A DNA stretch of 64,000 bases, from the NCBI GenBank assembly GCA_945939115.1, contig CAMEVC010000009.1, positions 19,929-83,928 of the forward strand, given 5' to 3'. Source of the stretch: an uncultured Eubacterium sp. (GTDB taxonomy: Bacteria > Bacillota > Clostridia > Lachnospirales > Lachnospiraceae). Numbering within the stretch: the stretch's first letter is position 1; each line of letters opens with the position of its first letter. The notes beneath the pieces were generated by a model. That model did no database searches. It had not been told where the DNA came from and saw only the letters and a program-made list of their open reading frames with translations. Positions 35,764-46,073 of the stretch are shown here, in pieces. A program made the translations under genes and the position numbers.

Positions 35764-36975
35764 TTAGAAATCAACTTCTGTGTCATAATAGCAGCATGTA
35801 AGAAGCTTCTCCATCTCTTCCTGACTAGGCTGACGAGGATTAGAACCTGTACATGCATCAAGAAGCGCATTTGCAGCGATATCATGAAGCTTTGACTTGA
35901 ATTCTTCCTCTGATACAAAGCCAGCTTCTGCCGGAAGTCCGCCCTCCCCGTAGTTCTTAATGCAGTGAGGAATATTAAGGTCATCATTAAGCTTTCTTAA
36001 CATTGCGATGAGGTTGTCAATCTTCTCATCCTGTGTATTGCCACCAAGATGCAGGAAATCAGCAATATATGCATATCTCTTAGCTGCTGTTTCATCCTTG
36101 GAATTAAACTTAATTACCTTAGGAAGATACATTGCATTGGCTGCGCCGTGAATAATATGTCCGCCTTCAAATGCAGCACCAGTCTTGTGTGCCATTGAGT
36201 GAACAATACCAAGCAGTGCATTAGAGAATGCCATACCTGCAAGACACTGTGCATTGTGCATTGAATCTCTCGCAGCCATATCTCCATTGTATGATTTAAC
36301 AAGATTATCCTGAATCATCTCCATAGCATGTAATGCCAAAGGATCTGTATAATCGCAGTTGGCAGTTGATACATATGCCTCAACTGCATGTGTCATTGCA
36401 TCCATACCTGTATGCGCAACAAGCTTAGCCGGCATAGTCTCTGCAAGCTCAGGGTCTACAATAGCAACATCCGGAGTAATCTCGAAATCTGCTATCGGAT
36501 ACTTGATACCCTTCTCATAATCAGTAATAATTGAGAATGCTGTTACCTCGGTAGCTGTTCCTGATGTAGAAGAAACTGCACAGAAATGTGCCTTTGTACG
36601 GAGTTTTGGAAGACCAAATACCTTACACATATCCTCAAAAGTTGTCTCAGGATACTCATACTTAATCCACATAGCCTTAGCTGCATCAATAGGTGAACCA
36701 CCACCAATAGCAACAATCCAGTCAGGCTCAAACTCGCTCATGACTGCGGCCCCCTTCATAACTGTCTCTACAGAAGGATCTGACTCAATTCCCTCAAAAA
36801 GCTTAACTTCCATTCCCGCTTCTTTAAGATAATCCTCTGCCTTCTGAAGAAATCCGTTACGCTTCATTGAACCACCACCAACACAGATGATAGCCTTCTT
36901 ACCTTTAAGTGTCTTAAGAGCCTCCAAAGAACCCTTTCCATGATACAAATCTCTTGGTAAAGTAAATCGAACCAT
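35764..36975 (-). CDS. Iron-containing alcohol dehydrogenase
   Basis: This protein of about 403 residues starts at 36975 (MVRFTLPRDLYHG), 7 bases after GGAGG. It has the NAD(P) motif GGGSPIDAAKAMW near 96-108, SSTSGTATEVTAFSII, and the iron ligands: Asp in VDPELAETMP, His in HTGMDAMTHAVEAY, and two His in HSMAHKTGAAFEGGHIIHGA. It reduces aldehydes to alcohols (or the reverse), typically regenerating NAD(P)+ during fermentation. It has its own consensus promoter and a near-perfect Rex operator, so redox control is likely. A 56-bp piece of this gene is duplicated upstream. Confidence 0.93.
   Translation of the reverse strand: MVRFTLPRDLYHGKGSLEALKTLKGKKAIICVGGGSMKRNGFLQKAEDYLKEAGMEVKLFEGIESDPSVETVMKGAAVMSEFEPDWIVAIGGGSPIDAAKAMWIKYEYPETTFEDMCKVFGLPKLRTKAHFCAVSSTSGTATEVTAFSIITDYEKGIKYPIADFEITPDVAIVDPELAETMPAKLVAHTGMDAMTHAVEAYVSTANCDYTDPLALHAMEMIQDNLVKSYNGDMAARDSMHNAQCLAGMAFSNALLGIVHSMAHKTGAAFEGGHIIHGAANAMYLPKVIKFNSKDETAAKRYAYIADFLHLGGNTQDEKIDNLIAMLRKLNDDLNIPHCIKNYGEGGLPAEAGFVSEEEFKSKLHDIAANALLDACTGSNPRQPSQEEMEKLLTCCYYDTEVDF
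36757..36812. repeat. 56-bp direct repeat, copy A (inside alcohol dehydrogenase)
   Basis: Identical over all 56 bases to 37154-37209 and in the same orientation. Here it is ordinary coding sequence (EVKLFEGIESDPSVETVM region). Confidence 0.95.
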
Positions 36976-37004
36976 AATAATACCTCCATACATGAATTAT
37001 TTGA

Positions 37005-37022
37005 TTGTTAAAAAATAAACAA
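37005..37022. promoter_or_regulatory. Rex-type operator
   Basis: TTGTTAAAAAATAAACAA matches 13 of the 14 defined bases of the clostridial Rex consensus TTGTTAANNNNTTAACAA. It starts about 7 bases after the expected transcription start of the alcohol dehydrogenase gene, a position suited to repression. Rex releases DNA at high NADH. Confidence 0.7.
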
Positions 37023-37035
37023 TTTCTATGCTTTT

Positions 37036-37064
37036 ATTATAGTCCTCCCTATATACATTTTCAA
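37036..37064 (-). promoter_or_regulatory. Promoter of alcohol dehydrogenase
   Basis: Minus strand TTGAAA (37059-37064), 17-bp spacer, TATAAT (37036-37041). The start codon is about 55 bases downstream of the predicted start point. Confidence 0.8.
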
Positions 37065-37153
37065 GTAAATTTTATTTGTTTTTTTGTAAATATTCCATGA
37101 ACGCTTATATCTATTTTTGTCGATTCACTAATCCTTTTTCCTTATATTTATCC

Positions 37154-37209
37154 CATAACTGTCTCTACAGAAGGATCTGACTCAATTCCCTCAAAAAGCT
37201 TAACTTCCA
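37154..37209. repeat. 56-bp direct repeat, copy B (at the permease 3' end)
   Basis: Exact copy of 36757-36812. It supplies the last codons and the TAA stop of the 734-residue permease and then ends about 90 bp upstream of the alcohol dehydrogenase promoter. It is a recombination scar. Confidence 0.95.
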
Positions 37210-39404
37210 ACTCCGCAATTCAATACAACCGCAGCAATAACAGATGCTATAATAATAAACACCAATGATATCCTGCCCCGTATCCCTGATAAACCTCCAC
37301 ATATTACATATGTAGTTGCAAATACAACTGACATCAATGCAAATCTTATCATCAGGCGAAGCATAATATAAGTTCCAATACTAATCTGTAAACCGCAATC
37401 CCTCATAAACATAAGACTCATGAGTGGTGCATCCATATATGGCATACCATAGTATTTATACATACATAACATATCAATTCCATATACAATTACAAATAGA
37501 AAAATAACAAGTAAAGCTGAAGCTATTAATCTTTTAACTTTAATTATATTTCTTCCATATGATGCATTAGTAATATACTTAGTCCCTGTGCGTGTCTCAA
37601 TTTCAATATTTTCAGAAACAATCAGTACTACAGATACAAGTAATGCTATCAGAATCACTGTTTCCCTAGCAGTTCCATATTCCCCAAAAATCTCTTCATA
37701 TCCTCTGTCAGAAATCATATACCCATCAACACCGGTTTCTTCTTTCAGACTTAACAAATATCGATATTTCTCTTCAAATTCTCTAAGCGCAGCATAACGG
37801 GATGCATATACTGTTACCTGGGAATTTATCCTTGTAACCTCTTCTAACTCAATCTGACCGTTTTCATAAAGTTCATAACTTTCTCTGGCCTTTTCTGATA
37901 TTTCAATATATTCATTCTTTCGTTCATTAATCATTGTAACTATTTCAGAATAATCAGCACCACCCTTTTCACGATATATTTTATCCCTCTCTCTGGCACT
38001 GTCTGAAAATGTCATTTTTCCATAACCTACAAAATACCAGACAACAATCATCATAACTAATATAACAGTAATCCCTCTGCCTGTTATTATAAGTTTATGC
38101 AACTCCTTCATTGTAACCGAAACATTTGCAAGAAAATGCTGATACAACATATATATCTGTTCAAGAATCTTCGACAAGAATGACTGGTGCTTTAGAGGGC
38201 GCATCACTATTGTTCCTGCAAAGCATATAACTGATGAAACACACAGCATTACCAGCAACACTGCACCAATAATAGCCGATTCAGATATAACAAATGTACC
38301 TTTTCCCCTGTTTGCATATGTACTAATAATCTCATTGACTTTCATCAGACGAACAATATTTATCTGCTTAAATACAGCATATACACTGTGATTCTGTATT
38401 TTATAGTATAAAAGCACTTCCAATCCTATAAATATGCCGGTAAATATCAGTGCATGATTCCTTTTCCTGTTAATTACGAACACCATCCATAAAAGAATGC
38501 TAATCACTAATACAGCCAGTGCACTATATATATAATTATAAAAAACATATGATATCTGGCTCATAGGAATTGAGAACCTTGAGAATGATGGAATAGTCTG
38601 AACTGGTGCGTTCAGGGAACTTAAACCTCCGTACATCCATAATGATGCAATATATGTGGTAAAATACAATCCTGCTGTCACTGCTATTGAGGCAACTGTT
38701 ATTATCATAAACCTGTGAAATGCCAACTGTAGTCTGCCATTTTTTGCTGTATGCACAATTGACCACATCTCATTGTCTCTTTCCCCTGATAGCCTGTATA
38801 TTATAAAAACCATCATAAGAAGTGAGAAATAAAATATGTAATAATAATCCACAAAATATTCTGTTGCTTTATTATTAACGAGGTACATAGCTTCATCTTT
38901 GACTCTTTCAAAATCTTTTCCTGTTTTGACAATATTATTGTATGTAAAACTGTCCTTGTCAGCAAATATAGAGAAAGTCATTAGCTCCTGTGCATTAGTC
39001 TTAATCTGCTTCATATCCTCAGGATATTGTCTGATATATTCCAGTTGTGTTTTTATCTCTTTTATGATTGAGAAAAACATATTCTGATTATGAGCTGTCA
39101 TTGCCTTATACCTTGATACGACTTCAGATGTATTATCATATAGTACCACGGCTGAATTATCATCACCCTGATTTCTGTAACTTTGAATATCACTTATGTC
39201 CGACTGTATAACTTCAACAGCTTCATCTATATGATAATGTCCATAATATTCAACAAGCCATTCCCTCTGATTCGTCTTAAATCTCAGATTATTAATGCTT
39301 TCTCCTTTTACCTGCTGATACACATATAAAAATGTATTTAACAGAATCAACATAATGAAACATAACAGAATTTTTCTGTTTATCAACCTTTTAAACTCAT
39401 TCAT
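37200..39404 (-). CDS. Large ABC-2-type membrane protein
   Basis: This 734-residue protein has about 12 membrane helices in two halves. Each half begins with one helix, then a ~150-residue outer part with helical, coiled-coil-like sequence (QSDISDIQSYRNQGDD; EISEKARESYELYENGQIEL), then five helices. This matches ABC-2-type permeases of the ABC transporter class found in Clostridia. No ATPase gene is adjacent. It is 8 bp downstream of the propeller-type gene and shares its promoter. Its last residues and stop come from the 56-bp dehydrogenase repeat, so its natural C-terminus or a following gene may have been lost. Confidence 0.65.
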   Translation of the reverse strand: MNEFKRLINRKILLCFIMLILLNTFLYVYQQVKGESINNLRFKTNQREWLVEYYGHYHIDEAVEVIQSDISDIQSYRNQGDDNSAVVLYDNTSEVVSRYKAMTAHNQNMFFSIIKEIKTQLEYIRQYPEDMKQIKTNAQELMTFSIFADKDSFTYNNIVKTGKDFERVKDEAMYLVNNKATEYFVDYYYIFYFSLLMMVFIIYRLSGERDNEMWSIVHTAKNGRLQLAFHRFMIITVASIAVTAGLYFTTYIASLWMYGGLSSLNAPVQTIPSFSRFSIPMSQISYVFYNYIYSALAVLVISILLWMVFVINRKRNHALIFTGIFIGLEVLLYYKIQNHSVYAVFKQINIVRLMKVNEIISTYANRGKGTFVISESAIIGAVLLVMLCVSSVICFAGTIVMRPLKHQSFLSKILEQIYMLYQHFLANVSVTMKELHKLIITGRGITVILVMMIVVWYFVGYGKMTFSDSARERDKIYREKGGADYSEIVTMINERKNEYIEISEKARESYELYENGQIELEEVTRINSQVTVYASRYAALREFEEKYRYLLSLKEETGVDGYMISDRGYEEIFGEYGTARETVILIALLVSVVLIVSENIEIETRTGTKYITNASYGRNIIKVKRLIASALLVIFLFVIVYGIDMLCMYKYYGMPYMDAPLMSLMFMRDCGLQISIGTYIMLRLMIRFALMSVVFATTYVICGGLSGIRGRISLVFIIIASVIAAVVLNCGVGS

Positions 39405-39412
39405 CTTATACT

Positions 39413-40609
39413 CTATTCCACAGAGATCGGTTTAACATTACCAAGAATATCTTTTTTATCAATATATACAAGATTATCTGAATATTGGAAAAACAGATAG
39501 TTTTCATCTCCAAAATACATATTTCTGAGTATATTATTATCCAGTTCTATTGTATTAACTACTGTCCCATCCGGTTCAAGGACAAATATCTTCGCACCGA
39601 TTTTCTCTCTAAGTTTTGTTACACTGCCTATTCCGCCATTGTACATGTATATGTATTTACCATCATATGACAATGTACCCATTATCATCGTTTCATCAGC
39701 TTTAAATAACAATTTAGACTCGCTTTCATTTAATTTTCTTGAATATAAGCCTTTTCCTATTACAAAATAGTATAAAATACCATTCTCTGTATCCACATAA
39801 TAATCTGAAATATTCTTATCCGATACTTTTTCAGTCTCCCCTGTTCCGTAATCATAACAGTTTAACTGGTAATTAATATTTGCTTCAACAGTCGCCTTAT
39901 CTATTGAACAATTGAATATCTGGAAAAACAGCTTATCTCCAAAGCTTCTCGCACCATAAATTGCATTATATGCCCCCTGATATGAAAAAACTTCGCTGGT
40001 CTTTCCTGTTGACAAATCAACTTTTACAATCACTTCTTTATCATTTTTATCACTTTCCACTGCGCCAGTATGCCCTATATGGTCATATGCATATGCACAA
40101 TCATCATGGAAGACAAGAGAAACTGATGTCGTTCCATCATTAGCAAATAATTGAGCAACTTCTTCTCTGTTAGTTCCATTCTTTGAAATTCTTATAAGCT
40201 TTGCCATTCCGCTATCTACTCTTACCACATATATGTACCCTTTATAATAGTGAATCTGTGATGACAGATAATCCCTTTCCAACACTGCATCGCAGGTTGA
40301 TGCGTTATGCATACACTCTGCCTTTGCACATACAGGTATTGTCTTGTGTGTACCATTATCAAAGTATTTCAATACTGTAGTCATTTTATCATTGTCAGTT
40401 TCCAGAAAATAGTATCCCTCTTCTGCTTTGGCTACACCATGTGAATCGGTTCTCCAATAACTTTGTTCCTCTAATTCATCCCCAGCTTTTCCTATATTAA
40501 TAGTTTTATCTTGCTCTCCCTTTTTCATTACCAGAATTACTACCAATACAATGACTGCAATGAAAACTACAGCAGATACACCTATAATTATCTTATTCTT
40601 TTTTGACAT
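39413..40609 (-). CDS. Membrane-anchored beta-propeller-like surface protein
   Basis: This protein of about 398 residues starts at 40609 (MSKKNKIIIG), 7 bases after GAAGG. One N-terminal helix (IIIGVSAVVFIAVIVLVVIL) anchors it, and the rest is outside. A cysteine set (PVCAKAECMHNASTCDA) is followed by repeating strand patterns (HYYKGYIYVVR; KYIYMYNGGIG; ENYLFFQYSDNLVYI) that suggest a TolB/DUF5050-like propeller. It probably works with the large permease downstream. A 21-bp-spaced repeat upstream suggests control by a LytTR regulator. Confidence 0.6.
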   Translation of the reverse strand: MSKKNKIIIGVSAVVFIAVIVLVVILVMKKGEQDKTINIGKAGDELEEQSYWRTDSHGVAKAEEGYYFLETDNDKMTTVLKYFDNGTHKTIPVCAKAECMHNASTCDAVLERDYLSSQIHYYKGYIYVVRVDSGMAKLIRISKNGTNREEVAQLFANDGTTSVSLVFHDDCAYAYDHIGHTGAVESDKNDKEVIVKVDLSTGKTSEVFSYQGAYNAIYGARSFGDKLFFQIFNCSIDKATVEANINYQLNCYDYGTGETEKVSDKNISDYYVDTENGILYYFVIGKGLYSRKLNESESKLLFKADETMIMGTLSYDGKYIYMYNGGIGSVTKLREKIGAKIFVLEPDGTVVNTIELDNNILRNMYFGDENYLFFQYSDNLVYIDKKDILGNVKPISVE

Positions 40610-40644
40610 ATAATTACCTTCTTTCTTAGTATTTGACACATCTG

Positions 40645-40677
40645 CGTAATATAAAAAACATCATGCTCATTATTACG
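40645..40677 (-). other. Stem-loop in the leader of the propeller gene
   Basis: CGTAATA (40645-40651) pairs perfectly with TATTACG (40671-40677) in the transcribed leader, ending about 36 bases before the start codon. Function unknown. Confidence 0.35.
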
Positions 40678-40706
40678 AAACCATTGCAATAATCTACTTA
40701 ATTCCA

Positions 40707-40772
40707 ATTTATCACATACGTCTTATTTTTCAATAGGTTCTGCACAAGATGTCGTTTTTCGTGCACAAGATG
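40707..40772 (-). promoter_or_regulatory. Candidate LytTR binding site and promoter
   Basis: An 11-bp direct repeat, TGCACAAGATG, occurs at 40741-40751 and 40762-40772, 21 bp apart (two helix turns), as LytTR regulators require. On the minus strand, 28 bases downstream of the inner repeat lies the -10-like ATAAAT (40707-40712). A partial -35 (TTGAAA) overlaps the interval. It lies about 100 bp upstream of the propeller gene. Confidence 0.6.
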
Positions 40773-41086
40773 CACTTTTTTGCCTTTTTCCTTTATGTTG
40801 ACTATTTTATTAGACACATTTAAAAGTACTATTACTCCATTTATAAACTCAATGAGGTGGTTTCACAAAACAATGCAATAAATTGTTGTAGATTTTGCAG
40901 AATATGGGAAATAAAATATAAAAATATCAAAGAAGTGTCAAAAAGAATTAGGAATTATGAAATATTCATATGATGATAGAGAACGCTGTTTTAAATATAT
41001 AATCATAATCCAGCACACCTCTGTTAATCAATAGATTTGGCGCAAATGGTTGAAAAACGGCATGAACTGCATATTCTATATAATAA
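40773..41086. other. Gene-free stretch
   Basis: No convincing gene. The plus strand holds a 25-codon frame at 40957-41034 beginning MKYSYDDRERCFKY that faintly recalls the N-terminus of IS-type transposases, followed by stops in all frames. It may be a decayed insertion sequence, but the evidence is weak. Confidence 0.3.
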
Positions 41087-41129
41087 AAACAGAGACTCCA
41101 ATTAAATAAATCAACCGAAATCTCTGTTT
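41087..41129 (-). terminator. Terminator of transketolase gene
   Basis: AAACAGAGA (41087-41095) pairs with TCTCTGTTT (41121-41129) with more pairing inside; the minus-strand RNA continues UUUUUAUUAUAUA. It is 35 bp after the stop codon. Confidence 0.8.
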
Positions 41130-41163
41130 ATCATTATATTATTCTTTTATAACTCACAATCTC

Positions 41164-43152
41164 TTAGAAAAGACTCTTAACTGTATCAACAACATTCTCT
41201 ACAGTAAATCCAAAATGCTCGAACAACTGGTTTGCCGGACCTGATGCGCCGAATCCTTTCATGGCAATGACCTTTCCATCAAGTCCTACATATCTGTACC
41301 ATCCGAAGTCTGAAAGAGCCTCAACTGCAACTCTCTTTCTCACACTCTTAGGGAGAACTGATTCCTTATACTCATCCGACTGCTTCTCGAATACATCCAT
41401 AGACGGCATACTTACTACTCGGACATCAATTCCTGCATTTTTAAGTTCAGCCTTAGCTGACACAGCAAGATTAACTTCTGAACCACTTGCAATAATGATA
41501 GCATCTGCCTCTTGCTTATCAGAGTCCGCAATAACATAACCACCCTTAAGAGCATCTTTAGATGAACCCTCCATCTGTGGAAGATTCTGTCTTGTGAGAA
41601 CTAAAGCTGTTGGCTCGTCCTTAGATTCAATAGCATACTCCCATGCAAGGGCAGTCTCTGTTCTGTCGCATGGTCTGAACACTGCAAATCCCGGAATAGA
41701 ACGGAATGCAGCAAGCTGCTCAATCGGTTCATGTGTCGGACCGTCCTCACCAACTCCGATACTGTCATGTGTAAATATATATATCAATGGCAGCTTCATA
41801 AGAGAAGTAAGCCTTGCCATTGGCTTAGTGTAATCACTAAATACGAAGAATGTTGCTACGAATGGTCTTAATCCACCATGAAGCGCAAGTCCGTTGCCTA
41901 TAGCAGCCATTGCCTGCTCTCTTACACCAAAATGAAGGTTAGTTCCTGCGTAATTGTCCTTAGAGAACTCTCCGGCATCCTTCATATTAGTCTTATTAGA
42001 AGGCGCAAGGTCTGCTGAACCTCCGATAAGGTTAGCCATATTCTTCTTAATCATATTAAGAATTGTTCCGCTTGAACTTCTTGTTGCCTCCGGCTTCTCC
42101 GGCTTTGCAAGATATTCTTCTGAATTGAATAAATCGGACATATCATATCCGTTATAATACTTATCCCACAGTTCCTTCATCTCCGGGAACTTAGCACAGT
42201 AATCTGCAAAGAGCTCATTCCATTCTTCTTCTGGCTTTGCCATATTAGCTGCTATCTCTTTATAGTGGTCATAGACCTCCTGTGGAACCTCAAAATCATC
42301 TTTACATGGCCAGTTAAGATTCTCCTTGAGAGCTGCAACGTTATCTGTTCCAAGCGGCTCACCGTGGGCACTTGCCTTGCCCTGTTTTGCAGGACAGCCA
42401 TATCCGATAAGAGTGTTTACCTTGATAAGTGAAGGTCTGTTCTTATCAGCTTTTGCCTCCTCAATTGCTTTGCCGATTGCGTCGATATCATTGCCATCGG
42501 ACACCTCTATTGTCTGGAAACCAAATGCTTCAAATCTTTTCATGACATCTTCAGTAAAGGCAATATCTGTGCTTCCCTCAATTGATATATTATTAGAGTC
42601 ATAGAAGACTATCAGCTTTGAAAGTCCTAATGTTCCTGCCAGTGAAAAGCATTCTGACGAAATACCTTCCATCATACAGCCATCTCCACCAAGCACATAT
42701 GTGTAATGGTCAACTACATTATATCCGTCCTTATTAAATACTGATGCAAGGTGTGCCTCTGCCATAGCCATTCCCACAGCCATAGCCATTCCCTGTCCTA
42801 AAGGGCCTGTTGTAGCTTCAACCCCGGCTGTATGTCCATATTCCGGATGCCCTGGTGTCTTAGAACCAAGCTGTCTGAAATTCTTTACATCATCCAATGA
42901 AAGACTGCCAATTCCAAGTAAGTGAAATAAAGAGTAAAGAAGCATTGAACCATGTCCGCCTGAAAGAATGAATCTGTCCCTGTTCTCCCACTTTGGATTA
43001 GCCGGATTATAATTCATATGCTTTGTCCATAATTCATAAGCCATCGGTGCAGTCCCAAGCGGAAGACCCGGATGTCCCGAATTAGCTTTCTGAATTGCAT
43101 CTGCTGACAATACTCTGATTGCATTAATTGACATTTCATCGATGTTAGTCAT
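41164..43152 (-). CDS. tkt: Transketolase
   Basis: This protein of about 662 residues starts at 43152 ([10 protein letters not shown]), where GGGAGGAAATT precedes the ATG. It has [17 protein letters not shown], the thiamine diphosphate motif [20 protein letters not shown], and the central pyrimidine-domain signature [40 protein letters not shown] near residue 460 is the transketolase signature. It transfers two-carbon units in the pentose phosphate pathway. Length is normal for a single-chain enzyme. It is co-transcribed with the TPR/AAA gene upstream (41-bp gap). Confidence 0.97.
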   Translation of the reverse strand: MTNIDEMSINAIRVLSADAIQKANSGHPGLPLGTAPMAYELWTKHMNYNPANPKWENRDRFILSGGHGSMLLYSLFHLLGIGSLSLDDVKNFRQLGSKTPGHPEYGHTAGVEATTGPLGQGMAMAVGMAMAEAHLASVFNKDGYNVVDHYTYVLGGDGCMMEGISSECFSLAGTLGLSKLIVFYDSNNISIEGSTDIAFTEDVMKRFEAFGFQTIEVSDGNDIDAIGKAIEEAKADKNRPSLIKVNTLIGYGCPAKQGKASAHGEPLGTDNVAALKENLNWPCKDDFEVPQEVYDHYKEIAANMAKPEEEWNELFADYCAKFPEMKELWDKYYNGYDMSDLFNSEEYLAKPEKPEATRSSSGTILNMIKKNMANLIGGSADLAPSNKTNMKDAGEFSKDNYAGTNLHFGVREQAMAAIGNGLALHGGLRPFVATFFVFSDYTKPMARLTSLMKLPLIYIFTHDSIGVGEDGPTHEPIEQLAAFRSIPGFAVFRPCDRTETALAWEYAIESKDEPTALVLTRQNLPQMEGSSKDALKGGYVIADSDKQEADAIIIASGSEVNLAVSAKAELKNAGIDVRVVSMPSMDVFEKQSDEYKESVLPKSVRKRVAVEALSDFGWYRYVGLDGKVIAMKGFGASGPANQLFEHFGFTVENVVDTVKSLF

Positions 43153-43193
43153 AATTTCCTCCCTGTGTAAGCACATTTGTGCAAAAAATCTAG

Positions 43194-45950
43194 TTATCTG
43201 TCCTTAAAATCTGCCTCAGTCAAGAATATAACATCACCATTCTCGCCTCTCTTCTTCTTAAGACCACCAAAGAAACGCCTTGATGCCCTCTTCTCTGAAT
43301 TAAGAATAGCCCTGTTAATTACTTCCTTGATATCATCAAGTTTAATATTATCATTTACATTGTGTAATTTGTCAATCTTTAAGTACAGCTCAAGTAATGC
43401 GCTGTCATCGACCTCATATTGTCTCTTTCTTGCGAATCTCTTAGCCATCTCAACCAGCTCGTTGACAGTATACTGCTTAAGAACAATTCTGTGGTTAAAT
43501 GTATTCGTAAGTTCAGGATTGAAGTTGATAAGTACATTCATATCCGTATCAGAATCTTCAAATATAACAATCATTCTTCCCGTATCCTGCTCAAGACAAT
43601 TTAGAAGTTCATTGATTCTCTTTGGCTGGATAGTTCCTGCCCCCTCAACGATAAGAGCAGTTCCTTTAAGCCTTCCCATAGCTTTGGCAATGCCTCTCTG
43701 GTTAATACTCTCTCCTGATGTCTTAGCTATCTTCTTAGGATTCTCCGGATAGATAGTGTTAATTCCCCTAATGATTGCCCTTGCAAGGTCTGTCTTATCT
43801 GAGCTTGAATTACCGGAAATAAGTATATTTCCAACGGCAGAAGTATTAATCTTCATCTCCTCATCGATAGAGTCAAAGAAATCGACAAGCTGCTCTTCAA
43901 GTCCAGGCATATCCCTGTACTTTCTGAATATCTTGGCAAGTTCACCTGTAAGCTTCTTCTCTGTCTGTTCTGTCTCTATATTATCATTCTCATCTTCCAT
44001 ATCCTGTGGCTGTCTTTCCTGTAAAGCAAATGGATCTGTATCTTCCGGTTCAATACCTGCAGCTGCTTCTTCCTCGGCAACAGCCTTCTCACCTTCTTCG
44101 TTATTAATCTTTTCTTGATTCATAATTGAATTAATATCTGAAATCATCGACTCAGAAACAGTTGGAATCTGGGCTGTAACCAATGGAATCTCTACGCTTG
44201 GTCCTACAGCCTGCGCTATATTTTTAGCAGACTGCTCAAGTCTTGCAGCTGCCTTTCCTGTTCTAATCGCAAGATCCATTCTCACAGAATCTAATGCCAT
44301 CTGGGCAAGTGCGGCACGCTCAGCCTCACCGTTATCCATCTTCTTTCCATTCGCCAGAGCTTCTGCTTTCTTCTGCTCAACCATCTTCTCATATGCAGCG
44401 CTCTTCTCGTCCTTTTCGTCAAGATAACGCTCAAGCTCAGACTTAGAGAATTCCTTAGTATCCTGCTTTCCGTACTTCTCTTCCTTTACAGACTGCATCC
44501 ATTCTGTTATATCCATCTGGCCTTCAATCTGGTCATCCCCCGAGGTTGTCTCTTCTGAAGTTTCCTCATACGCCTCTGCCGCTGTAACGATTGGCTTCTT
44601 TATCTCATTTGTGTCTCCCATTTTCTTTGATGATGGCACAAATGTCTTGACATCTTCATCTTCCTCATCATCAGTGAACAGATCACTCATATTGGCAGCC
44701 AGTTCCTCCTGAAGATTACGTGTGTCATAGAGACTGTAATCCGGAACAGGTACATTAATGTCAATATTCTTAGCCTGCTCGTCAATGCGTGCCTCCGCTT
44801 CTTTTCTCTGCTCAGCCTCATCTTCCTTATGAATCTTATCATAATTACTCTCAAGCTTCTGCTTAGCATTGGCTATAAGCTCCTTAAGAGAGAGATTAGC
44901 TTTATTAATCTCGTTAGAGAAATCCTTCTCCCCCGCTTCGCTTACCTGTACATCAACACCCGTTTTCACAACCTCCGTCATGTCAGGCTCAGCTTCATCG
45001 GACGGAGCTTCTTCATTAGTATTATCTGCTACTTCCTTATCCTTATTCAAAGCTTTCATGATGAATTCCTTGATATCATCATTCTGGTCATTCTGCACAA
45101 GTTCAATAGAAAGAGGTCCTTCGTCTGCCTCTCCTGCATTGATACCCTCCGTATCAACATCCGCTCTATTGACATCTGCGGTATTAACATCCTCTTTATT
45201 GAAAATTATTGTATCGCCAGAATGCTTTCTCTCATCCTCAAGAAATACATCTGCAACCTCATCCATCTTAAGACTGGCAAGTTCCTTCTGCTTTGCAAAA
45301 AGTTCTTCCTTAGTCGCCTCGATATCTTCCTTTCTCTTCTTGACATCATCCAATATAGCTTTCTGGGTCTTCGTAAGGGCAACCCCTAACTTCTCCTTCA
45401 GCTCAATAGCTTTCTCAACATATGTTCCATCCTGGAACCAAAGCACAATATTATCGCAGGTCTTGACGCACTCTTCCTTCCTGCCGGTCTTATAATACAG
45501 TCTGGCAAGCTCATACATATACTTCTCGTCAATCTCATAATCCCTGTATTCCTCAAGAATTCCAACAAGCTCATTATTAGAAGCATTCTGTGCCTTTCTT
45601 AAATCATAATACAGTATGAATCTGCTCACATCATGCTGGGAATCTCTGCTGTATTCCTCATAAAGAGCATTTGCATTGTCAAAATCGCCAACCTTGATAA
45701 AAAATTCTGTGAGCTTGTAAACAAGCTTTCTTCCTCCAAGATTTCTGTTATATGCAAGAATAGCCATATCTCTGGCTTCCTCGTAATCTCCCACAGCTTC
45801 CTGTACATTAATTGCAGTTGCAAGCGACTGCCAGTCTTTTACTTTAGACCAGTTAAGCTCCTTTGCAATAGCTGCTGCCTCTGCATATTCTTTTTTTGCT
45901 GCCAGTTTCTTAATCTGGTCAATCTTAATTCCAAATTCGTATTTATTCAT
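43194..45950 (-). CDS. TPR protein with acidic linker and degenerate AAA+ domain
   Basis: This 918-residue protein is soluble. Residues 1-200 are TPR-like ([37 protein letters not shown]). Residues ~220-670 are low-complexity, acidic and coiled (many EE/DD runs). Residues ~690-900 resemble a CbxX/SpoVK-type AAA+ module, but the Walker A is altered ([20 protein letters not shown], with SDKT in place of GKT) and the Walker B reads [10 protein letters not shown] with Glu-Gly instead of DEA. ATP hydrolysis is therefore doubtful. It follows the condensin genes, with a promoter of its own, and precedes tkt. I do not know its function; a scaffold is plausible. Confidence 0.7.
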   Translation of the reverse strand: MNKYEFGIKIDQIKKLAAKKEYAEAAAIAKELNWSKVKDWQSLATAINVQEAVGDYEEARDMAILAYNRNLGGRKLVYKLTEFFIKVGDFDNANALYEEYSRDSQHDVSRFILYYDLRKAQNASNNELVGILEEYRDYEIDEKYMYELARLYYKTGRKEECVKTCDNIVLWFQDGTYVEKAIELKEKLGVALTKTQKAILDDVKKRKEDIEATKEELFAKQKELASLKMDEVADVFLEDERKHSGDTIIFNKEDVNTADVNRADVDTEGINAGEADEGPLSIELVQNDQNDDIKEFIMKALNKDKEVADNTNEEAPSDEAEPDMTEVVKTGVDVQVSEAGEKDFSNEINKANLSLKELIANAKQKLESNYDKIHKEDEAEQRKEAEARIDEQAKNIDINVPVPDYSLYDTRNLQEELAANMSDLFTDDEEDEDVKTFVPSSKKMGDTNEIKKPIVTAAEAYEETSEETTSGDDQIEGQMDITEWMQSVKEEKYGKQDTKEFSKSELERYLDEKDEKSAAYEKMVEQKKAEALANGKKMDNGEAERAALAQMALDSVRMDLAIRTGKAAARLEQSAKNIAQAVGPSVEIPLVTAQIPTVSESMISDINSIMNQEKINNEEGEKAVAEEEAAAGIEPEDTDPFALQERQPQDMEDENDNIETEQTEKKLTGELAKIFRKYRDMPGLEEQLVDFFDSIDEEMKINTSAVGNILISGNSSSDKTDLARAIIRGINTIYPENPKKIAKTSGESINQRGIAKAMGRLKGTALIVEGAGTIQPKRINELLNCLEQDTGRMIVIFEDSDTDMNVLINFNPELTNTFNHRIVLKQYTVNELVEMAKRFARKRQYEVDDSALLELYLKIDKLHNVNDNIKLDDIKEVINRAILNSEKRASRRFFGGLKKKRGENGDVIFLTEADFKDR

Positions 45951-46016
45951 ATAATATATTCCTCATTCCCATGCTTACTTTGAAATGAATTAAAGTCCAT
46001 ATTTAAACCTCATTAA

Positions 46017-46045
46017 AGTTTAGCACAGCGCATGTTTGTTGTAAA
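46017..46045 (-). promoter_or_regulatory. Promoter candidate for the TPR/AAA-tkt unit
   Basis: Minus strand TTTACA (46040-46045), 17-bp spacer, TAAACT (46017-46022), in the 123-bp gap after the MukB-like gene. Confidence 0.5.
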
Positions 46046-46073
46046 CCAAGTTCACAGAATTGTTACAAAAATG

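Noticed and set aside
40957..41034. Transposase N-terminus (MKYSYDDRER...)
   Set aside because: Only 25 codons, with stops in every frame afterwards; the resemblance is too weak to call an insertion sequence.
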